From: Desulfarculales bacterium UBA696
GTDB taxonomy: Bacteria > Desulfobacterota > Syntrophobacteria > Syntrophobacterales > Syntrophobacteraceae
Direction of reading: 5' to 3'
Length of the DNA stretch: 33,966 bases
NCBI GenBank assembly: GCA_002298995.1
Contig: DBMO01000019.1
Span: forward strand, 1-33,966
Under the pieces are notes generated by a model. That model was not told where the DNA came from and searched no databases. It saw only the letters and a list, made by a program, of their open reading frames with translations. The position numbers and the translations under genes were made by a program. Numbering within the stretch: position 1 is the stretch's first letter; each line of letters begins with the position of its first letter. Positions 25,515 to 32,608 of the stretch are shown piece by piece.

Positions 25515-26246
25515 TCACAATAACCGCGGCAAAATCTCACCCGATTTGCCTGAAATTGAAATCTGGTATGTGTCGGTATAGGGGGTCGGCTCAAGGTTTA
25601 CTTCGGCAACCGTTGCGCCGGACCTTTTTGCCTGAACTCCCATCGAGGCGGCGGGCTGTACCGTTCCCGACGTTCCGGCAACGATCATCAGATCGCAGTT
25701 GCTGATAGCCTCATAGGCGGCATTAAGGACCTGGGGGTCCAGCATCTCGCCAAACCAGACAACATTGGGCCTTAGCAAAGCGCCGCAGGTGGGGCATTCC
25801 GGCATTTCGGGAAGAGGGACCCTCAGGTCCTCCATCAGCTTGCCGCAGCCTGTGCAGCGTACCCACCAGATGTTGCCGTGGAGTTCGATTACATCAGTGC
25901 TGCCGGCCTTGCGGTGAAGACCGTCTATATTTTGCGTAACCAGTGTGAAGCGGGGAATTCTGCGCTGCATTTCGGCAAGAGCGTAGTGGCCCGGATTTGG
26001 GCTAAGGGGGGCGAGCAGTTCGCGGCGCCAGTTATAGAACTCCCAGACTAGCTTTGGGTCGCGGGAGAAGGCTTCCGGAGTCGCCAATTCCATTACCGAG
26101 TAGCGCTTCCAAAGGCCCCCTTCGCCCCGGAAGGTGGGTACGCCGGATTCCGCCGAAATGCCGGCGCCGGTAAGCACCACCACCTGCCGTGCCTGCCACA
26201 GCTTCTCCCTGAGTTCGCTGATTCCTTCATCAGTTTTGTTCGTCAT
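25515..26246 (-). CDS. cobB: NAD-dependent protein deacylase, sirtuin class III type
   Basis: Removes acyl groups from protein lysines using NAD, in the cytoplasm. The 243-aa protein has the Rossmann motif VVLTGAGISAESGVPTFRG (about 23-41), TQNIDGLHRKAG (104-115), catalytic His123 in ELHGN, and zinc ligands Cys131, Cys134, Cys151 and Cys154. VAGTSGTVQPA is the usual C-terminal nucleotide motif. The substrate-site pair Tyr71 and Arg74 (FYNWRREL) matches the YxxR signature of SIRT5 and E. coli CobB, which prefer succinyl or other acidic acyl groups as well as acetyl. The ATG at 26246 has GGGAG 7 nt upstream; an earlier in-frame ATG at 26270 is less likely. The GT9 gene follows after 55 nt. Confidence 0.93.
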   Translation of the reverse strand: MTNKTDEGISELREKLWQARQVVVLTGAGISAESGVPTFRGEGGLWKRYSVMELATPEAFSRDPKLVWEFYNWRRELLAPLSPNPGHYALAEMQRRIPRFTLVTQNIDGLHRKAGSTDVIELHGNIWWVRCTGCGKLMEDLRVPLPEMPECPTCGALLRPNVVWFGEMLDPQVLNAAYEAISNCDLMIVAGTSGTVQPAASMGVQAKRSGATVAEVNLEPTPYTDTYQISISGKSGEILPRLL

Positions 26247-26460
26247 TTTCAACTCCCGCTGGAGAATCATCCAAGAGTCGTATTGATGACCGCAATCAAC
26301 CCCGAAGAATCTGCATACGGATCTCTCCTGAGCGAGCCGCGGCTAAAGTGTGCCGATTAACTGCGGAAGGCAAAAATTCTTACCACACTTGCCGCTAAAG
26401 ATCATCGAAATTTCCGGCCGGACAAAGACTCGGGAGCGCCCCCTCGGCCCCGAGCGCCAG

Positions 26461-26498
26461 AAAAAAGGGCAGACCGGAAAACTTGTCCCGGCCTGCCC
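26461..26498 (-). terminator. Rho-independent terminator of the UDP-glucuronate decarboxylase gene
   Basis: On the minus strand a roughly 13-bp stem with two G-U pairs (arms 26486-26498 and 26467-26480, 5-nt loop) is followed by TTTTTT (26461-26466). It starts 26 nt after the gene's stop. Confidence 0.88.
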
Positions 26499-26524
26499 TG
26501 CAAAAGATCCGGACCTGCTTTGGA

Positions 26525-27502
26525 TCAGAACTTTTTCAGCACGCTATGCTTTCCTTCCTCCTTCAGGAGGTCGTCAAAGTATGCAATCGTTTTTCCAAGA
26601 CCTTCTTTCAGGGGAATGGTGGGCTGCCAACCGAGTTTTTCTTTTGCGACGGTGATATCAGGCCTGCGCATTACCGGATCGTCCTGGGGCAAGGGCCTTC
26701 GTGTCAGCTCGGATTTGGAGCCGGTCATTTCCAGAACCATTTCGGCAAGCTCTATGATTGTGAATTCCACGGGATTGCCGAGGTTAACCGGCCCCGTGAA
26801 GCCGTCCGGGGTGGACATAAGTCTTGTGAAGCCCTCGATGAGGTCATCGACGTAGCAAAACGAGCGGGTCTGCTGGCCGTCGCCGTAGATGGTCAGGGGC
26901 TGATCGGTAAGGGCCTGGACTATGAAATTGGAAACCACCCGGCCGTCGTTTGGGTGCATGCGGGGGCCGTATGTATTGAAGATCCTGGCTACCTTGATGT
27001 TCAGGTTGTGTTGCCGGTGATAATCGAAGAAAAGTGTCTCGGCGCAGCGCTTGCCCTCGTCATAGCAGGACCTGGGCCCCACGCAGTTGACGTTTCCCCA
27101 GTAGGTTTCCCGCTGCGGGTGCTCGATCGGGTTTCCGTAAACTTCCGAGGTGGAGGCCTGCATTATCTTGATCTTGAGACGCTTTGCCAGCCCGAGCATG
27201 TTTATCGAACCGTGCACGTTTACTTTCGTCGTCTGCACGGGGTCGTTCTGATAGTGAATTGGAGAGGCCGGACATGCCAGATTGAATATTTCGTCGACTT
27301 CGATGTAGAGCGGATAGGTGATGTCGTGCCGGTAGAGCTCGAAATAGGGGTTGTTGAGAAGCTTGATGATATTGCGCTTGCTCCCCGTATATAGATTGTC
27401 TATGCAAATCACGTCGTGGCCGTCATTAAGGAGTCTCTCACAAAGGTGGGAGCCAAGAAAGCCGGCCCCGCCCGTAACTGCGCTTCGTTTTCGAAGGTGC
27501 AT
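26525..27502 (-). CDS. uxs: UDP-glucuronate decarboxylase (UDP-xylose synthase)
   Basis: Converts UDP-glucuronate to UDP-xylose and CO2 with bound NAD, providing a sugar donor for surface polysaccharide. The 325-aa extended-SDR protein has GGAGFLG at 11-17, DNLYTGSKRNI (35-45) typical of UXS, FNLACPASPIHYQ with the substrate-loop CPAS, STSEVYG at 117-123 and the catalytic YxxxK (Tyr147, Lys151 in YDEGK), then ARIFNTYGPRM and DGQQTRSFCYVDDLI. The length is normal for the soluble bacterial form. The ATG at 27502 has AAGGA about 8 nt upstream. It is alone between a 600-nt gap and its own terminator, on the same strand as cobB and the GT9 gene. Confidence 0.95.
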   Translation of the reverse strand: MHLRKRSAVTGGAGFLGSHLCERLLNDGHDVICIDNLYTGSKRNIIKLLNNPYFELYRHDITYPLYIEVDEIFNLACPASPIHYQNDPVQTTKVNVHGSINMLGLAKRLKIKIMQASTSEVYGNPIEHPQRETYWGNVNCVGPRSCYDEGKRCAETLFFDYHRQHNLNIKVARIFNTYGPRMHPNDGRVVSNFIVQALTDQPLTIYGDGQQTRSFCYVDDLIEGFTRLMSTPDGFTGPVNLGNPVEFTIIELAEMVLEMTGSKSELTRRPLPQDDPVMRRPDITVAKEKLGWQPTIPLKEGLGKTIAYFDDLLKEEGKHSVLKKF

Positions 27503-28116
27503 GGATTTTTTCCTTCAAAATTTTGGTATCAATTCAAAAATGCCCGAAAATAAAACGGTTCCAGGCAGCCGGCAGGTTTTCAGCGGGCGTATTATATCCC
27601 TTTGTAAACCTTTGACAATCTATAGTTGGGGATTTGAGGGATTTTGGGAATTTAAGGGATTTAAGCAGTTTTCCCCATGGCTCAAACCGGTGGATCTGAA
27701 ATCGAGAAAGTGCCGCAACGCCCGGCGAGTAGCGAAAAGCCGATCCCGCTTAAAAAAGCAGCAAAGGGATCTATCGGAGTAGTTGGCCCGGAGGGACACA
27801 ACTAAACCGCCTTCACATTTTTTTGATAAGCAGGATAGGCGGGAGCAATGCTTCCAGAGGAAATAAGTTACAACAGCGTGTCATTCCGAATTGCACGGTT
27901 ATCTAATCTTTCGAGTGCGTTACCCATTTTCCCCAAATGAGAGAAGTTCAAAGCATTTTCGCATCAACTTTGTTAGCCTCCCTTAAATGATACAAAAATT
28001 ATTCTTTAGATGCCTTCCGCCGCCGCCGATTTAAATGACGTCTCCTATGATTCTGTAGAAAATGCTCGCTCAAGCTCGAGCCGTAGATTCTCACCCTCTT
28101 CCGGAAGGAGCACCCG
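27503..28116. other. Intergenic region between uxs and the chemoreceptor gene
   Basis: About 600 nt between divergent genes. A purine-rich stretch at about 27628-27668 repeats GGGATTT/GGGAATTT. I find no protein-like frame and no match to the c-di-GMP riboswitch core (GCAAA...GACGCAAAG...GGTAGC), although the next gene is a chemoreceptor. The promoters of both flanking genes should be here, but I cannot name convincing boxes. Confidence 0.45.
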
Positions 28117-29943
28117 ATGTTCGGCAACCTTAAGCTCAGCAGCAAGATGATTGTAGGTTTCACAATGGTTCTAGTCCCTTTTATGATTGCGATCTTAATC
28201 TATCACGACGCAGTAACTTCATCGAACAAATCTTTCCAAAACCTTATGAAGGAGGACATGGCAATAGCCCAATATTCTCGGGATGTTGACATAGGTATGC
28301 TGCAATGCCGGCGTAACGAAAAGGATTTCCTGCTCCGGCACGATAAAAAGTACAGCTCAATGTTCGCCAAAGACATCGAGGGTTTGAGAAAAAACGCGCA
28401 GGAGCTTCTCGCTCTTAGCCAGAAATCGGGCAATATGGAGATTGCGGGGAAGACCGAATCGATCGTTGCCAATGTACAGGAGTATGGGAAAGCTTTTAAT
28501 CAGGTGGCGCTTTCCTGGGAAGAACGTGGACTCGACCAGGATTCCGGTTTGCAGGGAAAGTTCAGGGAAATTGTGCACGTGCTTGAAAAATCAATACTGG
28601 AACTCTCGGCAGCCGAAGCAGAAGTGCTACTGCTCCAAGTCCGCAGAAACGAAAAAGATTACCTGCTGCGAGGCGATCAGAAATATGTAAAAGCAACGGT
28701 TCAGTCGCTGGAAAAGCTGGGGGAAGCCCTGAAGAAAATCGCGCCCCCGGCAGTGATTTCAGGGCTCGATAAGAATATTAAAGATTACAGGTCAAGCTTT
28801 GAGGCACTGGCTGCAAAGGACCAGAAGATAGCTGCCGATACCGAAACCATGCGCATTGCGGTCCACAAGATCGAGCCGGTAGTAGCGGAGATCACCGATG
28901 CTGCTTCGAAGTCCGCGACTGCGAAGGCTGAGATGGTTAACGATCAGGTCCGGTACGAAACCACTGTGGCCATGGCTGTCGTAGCCGGGGCCGTTCTGAT
29001 ATCCATACTGCTCATATTTCTCGTGACCCGCAGCATCTCGAAGCCGGTTATACAAATAACAAAAGGTCTTACCGAGTCCTCGGATCTGGTTTCATCTGCT
29101 TCGAGCCAGGTCTCGTCAGCAAGCCAGCAATTGGCCGAAGGCTCATCCGAGCAGGCATCCGCGCTTGAAGAGATCTCATCATCGCTCGAAGAAATGTCTT
29201 CGATGACAAAGCAGAACGCAGAGAACGCCAATCAGGCCAATCTTCTGATGTCCGGGACGAATGAGACAGTTGCGCGGGCCTCCCAGTCGATGGGACAGTT
29301 GACGACCTCGATGGGTGAGATTTCGAAGGCCAGCGAGGAGACCTCGAAAATTATCAGGACAATTGATGAGATTGCATTCCAGACGAATCTGCTCGCATTG
29401 AATGCAGCTGTTGAAGCGGCCCGTGCCGGAGAAGCCGGGGCCGGTTTTGCAGTCGTTGCGGATGAGGTGAGAAATCTCGCAATGAGGGCTGCTGAAGCGG
29501 CGAAAAATACCGCCGTTCTGATAGAGGGCACCGTCAGGAAGGTGTCCGAGGGCTCCCAAGTGGTCGAAAGAACCAACAATGAATTCCGAGAGGTCGCCGG
29601 AAGTGTTGAAAAATCGGGTGAATTGGTCGGAGAAATCACCGCGGCATCTCTGGAACAGGCAGAGGGCATTGCACAGATTTCCAAAGCAGTTAGCGAGATG
29701 GACAAAGTGGTTCAGCAAAATGCCGCCAATGCCGAAGAATCTGCTGCAGCCTCGGAGGAGTTGAATTCACAGGCACAGCAAATGACCTTTTTTACTGGAG
29801 ATTTGAAGTCCCTGATCGACGGGAACTCAAGTGGCCGGAAGGGCACGGCTGTGCCAGGAGAGAAAAACGCCCGGAATTCAGCGAAAGCGCTGACCTCCCC
29901 CGCAAACAAAGAAACAGCCTTGGAATACCGGGCCTGGAATTAA
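28117..29943 (+). CDS. Methyl-accepting chemotaxis protein with HBM-type sensor domain
   Basis: A membrane chemoreceptor that would signal to CheA/CheW. The 608-aa protein has TM1 at about 11-29, a periplasmic helical bimodular (HBM-like) domain to about 280 with the hallmark RRNEKDFLLR at 65-74 and again RRNEKDYLLRGD near 176, TM2 at about 281-304, a short HAMP-like stretch (RSISKPVIQITKGL), and a long cytoplasmic coiled-coil with the conserved tip IDEIAFQTNLLALNAAVEAA near 415-434. HBM domains in other bacteria bind organic acids; the ligand here is unknown. There is no NWETF-type CheR/CheB tether at the C-terminus (ends ALEYRAWN). GGAG lies 6 nt upstream of the ATG. No che genes are nearby. 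Confidence 0.94.
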   Translation: MFGNLKLSSKMIVGFTMVLVPFMIAILIYHDAVTSSNKSFQNLMKEDMAIAQYSRDVDIGMLQCRRNEKDFLLRHDKKYSSMFAKDIEGLRKNAQELLALSQKSGNMEIAGKTESIVANVQEYGKAFNQVALSWEERGLDQDSGLQGKFREIVHVLEKSILELSAAEAEVLLLQVRRNEKDYLLRGDQKYVKATVQSLEKLGEALKKIAPPAVISGLDKNIKDYRSSFEALAAKDQKIAADTETMRIAVHKIEPVVAEITDAASKSATAKAEMVNDQVRYETTVAMAVVAGAVLISILLIFLVTRSISKPVIQITKGLTESSDLVSSASSQVSSASQQLAEGSSEQASALEEISSSLEEMSSMTKQNAENANQANLLMSGTNETVARASQSMGQLTTSMGEISKASEETSKIIRTIDEIAFQTNLLALNAAVEAARAGEAGAGFAVVADEVRNLAMRAAEAAKNTAVLIEGTVRKVSEGSQVVERTNNEFREVAGSVEKSGELVGEITAASLEQAEGIAQISKAVSEMDKVVQQNAANAEESAAASEELNSQAQQMTFFTGDLKSLIDGNSSGRKGTAVPGEKNARNSAKALTSPANKETALEYRAWN

Positions 29944-29962
29944 GAAGTATTTATCCGATCAG

Positions 29963-30000
29963 GGGCAGGCTTGTAGCGTTTTTCAGCGCTATTCCTGCCC
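29963..30000. terminator. Hairpin between convergent chemoreceptor and cyclase genes
   Basis: Outer stem GGGCAGG (29963-29969) with CCTGCCC (29994-30000), inner stem TAGCG/CGCTA with a T-rich loop. It is positioned to end both convergent genes, but only a short T stretch follows on the plus strand. Confidence 0.5.
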
Positions 30001-30057
30001 TTGATTGCCGGCCGGCCTCAAGTGCGTGTGCTTTGTCTGGAGATCTCTCAAGGTGGG

Positions 30058-31272
30058 TTATTCTGTTTCCCTGCCTCTACTTTTGGCCTCGTAGAGTGCG
30101 GCATCCGCCCTGGCTATTATGCTCTCGGGCGTGGCGTCCGTTTGTTCGACCTGGGCCGCGCCGGCGCTGATTGCAAGCTGGATTTGCGCATCCTGGTATA
30201 TGAAACGTGTATTTGATATGGCGTTGGATAATTTCGTGGCCACGAAATCGGCGGACTTGAGATCGGTCATGGGAAGGCAGACTACGAACTCGTCCCCGCC
30301 GAAGCGCGCTATGAAATCCGATTCGCGCAGGTTCTGTTTCACCCTTTCAACAACGTAGCTGATACACTTGTCTCCCACCCAGTGGCCGTAGGTATCGTTG
30401 ACCTTCTTGAAATCGTCTATGTCGAAAAATACGAGCGAGAAGGTGGTATTGTGCCGCTTGAATTTCTTGATTTCCTTTCTTAGATGCCGGTCCAGGCCCC
30501 TGCGGTTGGCGATTCCGGTGAGCGGGTCTATCAATACTTCCAGCTCCAGGACCCTCCTTCTGCGCTGGTCACGGGCGACCCGCTCCTGCATTTCCTTGAG
30601 GTTGTTGGTAAGCCTCTCTATATCCGACTCGAAGCGGCGCTCCCGAAGCCGGTCCTCGGTCTTTTTTCTTTCCAATGCCCTTTTGATTGTTTCCAGCTTT
30701 GTTTTGACTATTCTTCTGATATCGGAAAGATTTTTGCTGGAGTCGGCCATTTCCTCCATATCATTTACATGCGAATCCATCATGGTGTTGAACATATTGT
30801 TGGCACGGTGGGTCATTGTGGTGTCCTGGATGAGCCCCAGACACTTGTTTTCCACATCGCACAGCTGGGCGCCGATTTCGACGATGAGACCTGAAAACGC
30901 CCGCTTGTCTTCAGCGACCATTGAGCTGTAATCCTGAACAAGATCGATTATATCGTCGCGCAGTACACGAAAAGAATTGAAGTTCGGTGCCTCGTGTATC
31001 CTGGAGAGAATACCGCAAAAGCGATCCCTGAATTCCTCGCCCGCATGGTGTCCGAGTTCGGCCAAAACTTTTGAATAGGCGCCCTTGAGTTCATTGAGAC
31101 AGCCCTGGACTCCAAGCAAATCGAGAATTCCGGACCTGTACGACAGCGCATCGTGCAGGCTTGATTCCGAGAGCCCGTGCCGGGTCGAGGAAAGATTCTT
31201 GAGTTCCTCGATTATCATCTGGCAAAGGAAGCCCAGTACTGCCGGTTGTTCAGTCCCGTTCCTGTCACCCAT
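30058..31272 (-). CDS. Diguanylate cyclase (GGDEF) with N-terminal helical domain
   Basis: Synthesises cyclic di-GMP from two GTP in the cytoplasm. I start at ATG 31272 (MGDRNGTEQP; GGAG 7 nt upstream), giving 404 aa; two earlier in-frame Mets lack good ribosome sites. Residues 1-235 are predicted all-helical with a coiled-coil (LERKKTEDRLRERRFESD) leading into the GGDEF domain (about 245-404): DPLTGIANRRGLDRHL, FFDIDDFKKVNDTYGHWVGD, and the active-site GGDEF at bases 30286-30300. RESD five residues before GGDEF is an RxxD inhibitory site, so product feedback is expected. No TM helix, PAS or receiver domain is visible; the N-terminal domain is the likely but unidentified input. Convergent with the chemoreceptor gene. 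Confidence 0.94.
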   Translation of the reverse strand: MGDRNGTEQPAVLGFLCQMIIEELKNLSSTRHGLSESSLHDALSYRSGILDLLGVQGCLNELKGAYSKVLAELGHHAGEEFRDRFCGILSRIHEAPNFNSFRVLRDDIIDLVQDYSSMVAEDKRAFSGLIVEIGAQLCDVENKCLGLIQDTTMTHRANNMFNTMMDSHVNDMEEMADSSKNLSDIRRIVKTKLETIKRALERKKTEDRLRERRFESDIERLTNNLKEMQERVARDQRRRRVLELEVLIDPLTGIANRRGLDRHLRKEIKKFKRHNTTFSLVFFDIDDFKKVNDTYGHWVGDKCISYVVERVKQNLRESDFIARFGGDEFVVCLPMTDLKSADFVATKLSNAISNTRFIYQDAQIQLAISAGAAQVEQTDATPESIIARADAALYEAKSRGRETE

Positions 31273-31415
31273 TTTCCTGCTCCGAATATACATAAGCCGG
31301 CGGCTGTGCGTTCCAAACGGATGTTTGCATCGCACTCATTATTGTTGCCCTATCCGCAATGAGCTTCCGAGATCACACATAGAATCGGGAATTCCTGCAT
31401 ATTCCTCAAGAATTT

Positions 31416-31544
31416 TTAGGAAAGACGGAATTCCTCGGATTCCTTCGACAATTCTTCGGGAGTGTTTTGAGCGAAAACGACTGCCGTCTGGAGAGCAAGC
31501 GACTGGCGTAGCGAGACAAATACCGCCTTGAAAGTAGTTCTCAT
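31416..31544 (-). CDS. Possible 42-aa exported peptide or truncated remnant
   Basis: A short frame with a near-perfect ribosome-binding site (AAAAAAGGAGG, 5 nt before ATG 31544). The product starts like a signal peptide (MRTTFKAVFVSL, then LALQTAVVFAQ with an Ala-Gln cleavage-like end) followed by NTPEELSKESEEF and stops after 42 codons. Immediately past the stop another frame continues as KILEEYAGIPDSM, so the gene may be frameshifted; the pattern vaguely recalls exported SYLF-type proteins, but I do not claim that. Either a small secreted peptide or a decayed gene. Confidence 0.4.
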   Translation of the reverse strand: MRTTFKAVFVSLRQSLALQTAVVFAQNTPEELSKESEEFRLS

Positions 31545-31866
31545 CAAATCCTCCTTTTTTGAAGCGCGAGTTGGAAAAAGAATCCCTCGCTCTATAACCG
31601 CTCTGATGCCTTGTTTTGTGGGATTCTTCGACGGGAGCGGATTGGTGCGGCGCTGAGTCTTAACGTGAATGGAATGGGAAAGCCGGAAGATGAGCGTCCG
31701 TCGCTTATCCATTCGGACGAATATGACACTTCCTGAAGCACTTTTTCATTAAATAAATCCCTGGGATGCGGCAGATCAATGATCTTGGGAGGATACAAAG
31801 TGTGATGTCAAACATTCCGCCTGGATAATTGCCGCGTATGAGCTTTGGTGTTTCCTGTAAGGGTGA

Positions 31867-32125
31867 GCCGGGAATCCCGCCTGGCACCAGATAAGCGTCG
31901 ACGACTACGGAGTGGGGTTCGACGAAAAGTATGTCGATCTGATATGCCGGCCATTCCAGCGACTTCACCTGGATGCCAAGTACGATGGAGCGGACATGGG
32001 GCATGCCATCTGCCACAAGATAGCCGAACTGCACGGAGGCGAAATAACCGCAAAAGCCAGGTCGCAAAATGTCGAGATTTATTGTAACCCTTCCTTTCAC
32101 CCCTACAGACGGATTCCACCCATAA
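31867..32125 (+). pseudogene. Histidine kinase C-terminal ATPase remnant, truncated and frameshifted
   Basis: From 31867 one frame reads like the end of a HATPase domain: ISVDDYGVGFDEKYVD (G1 box, normally DNGIGF), PFQRLHLDAKYDGADMG (G2 region, normally GTGMGLAI), then CHKIAELHGGEITAKA. Near 32062-32072 the similarity jumps to the +1 frame, which continues SRFIVTLPF and ends at TAA 32123-32125, the expected kinase C-terminus. There is no upstream dimerisation domain or start, a TGA precedes the fragment at 31864, and key nucleotide-box residues are altered (DDYGVG, GADMGHAI). This is a decayed sensor kinase, not a working gene. Confidence 0.8.
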
Positions 32126-32330
32126 CCATTTTCCGGAAAAGACATTTTTGCTGGCTTAGCGCCCGCACGCTGGAAGGCCTGCCCAATTTGTGTTTGCAGC
32201 CACGAATCTGCCTCTAAATGCTAATTAAAACGAGCACTTCAAAAAATTCTCAGCCTCAACCCCACGTTTTTTTCCGGAAAGTGAAGTCGAAAACCTTCGC
32301 TGGTGTAGGTGAATCCCTTCACATTTGGTG

Positions 32331-32352
32331 AAAGTAGGATTTCCCCTACTTT
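32331..32352. promoter_or_regulatory. Inverted repeat, candidate activator site
   Basis: AAAGTAGG (32331-32338) and CCTACTTT (32345-32352), a perfect 8-bp palindrome with a 6-nt spacer. It lies about 130 nt upstream of a sigma-54-like promoter, a usual position for an enhancer-binding protein. The factor is unknown. Confidence 0.5.
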
Positions 32353-32480
32353 AGCGCCAGTGGTTCTACTCCGCCGAGTTTAGTCCTACCTGCCTTACCG
32401 GAGGCGGATTCAGGCGGCATTCAGGGCTCAAATTAGATTCAAACAATGATTACAAGGCCTTGATTGAAACAGGCGCGCCC

Positions 32481-32496
32481 TGGCATGGACCATGCA
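32481..32496 (+). promoter_or_regulatory. Candidate sigma-54 (-24/-12) promoter
   Basis: TGGCATGGACCATGCA fits TGGCAYR-N4-TTGCW with one mismatch, with the invariant GG (32482-32483) and GC (32494-32495) exactly 10 nt apart. It is about 113 nt upstream of the start at 32609. It is also partly palindromic (GCATGG-A-CCATGC), so another role is possible. Confidence 0.5.
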
Positions 32497-32608
32497 TTCT
32501 TCTTGGCGAATGACTCTCCGTCACTATTCACTATCCGAAGCCTCTTGCAACCAGCAAGATTCAACAAGAGCCTTCCGAGGCGTAAAATTCCAAACATATG
32601 GAGGAAGT

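Noticed and set aside
25460..25594. N-terminal extension of the GT9 protein
   Set aside because: It overlaps the end of the sirtuin gene and lacks protein-like pattern; the ATG at 25459 fits the gene spacing.
26483..27394. 303-codon plus-strand frame
   Set aside because: Antisense to the UDP-glucuronate decarboxylase, whose motifs and terminator are unambiguous.
27503..28116. c-di-GMP riboswitch before the chemoreceptor gene
   Set aside because: The conserved core sequences of the class I aptamer are not present.
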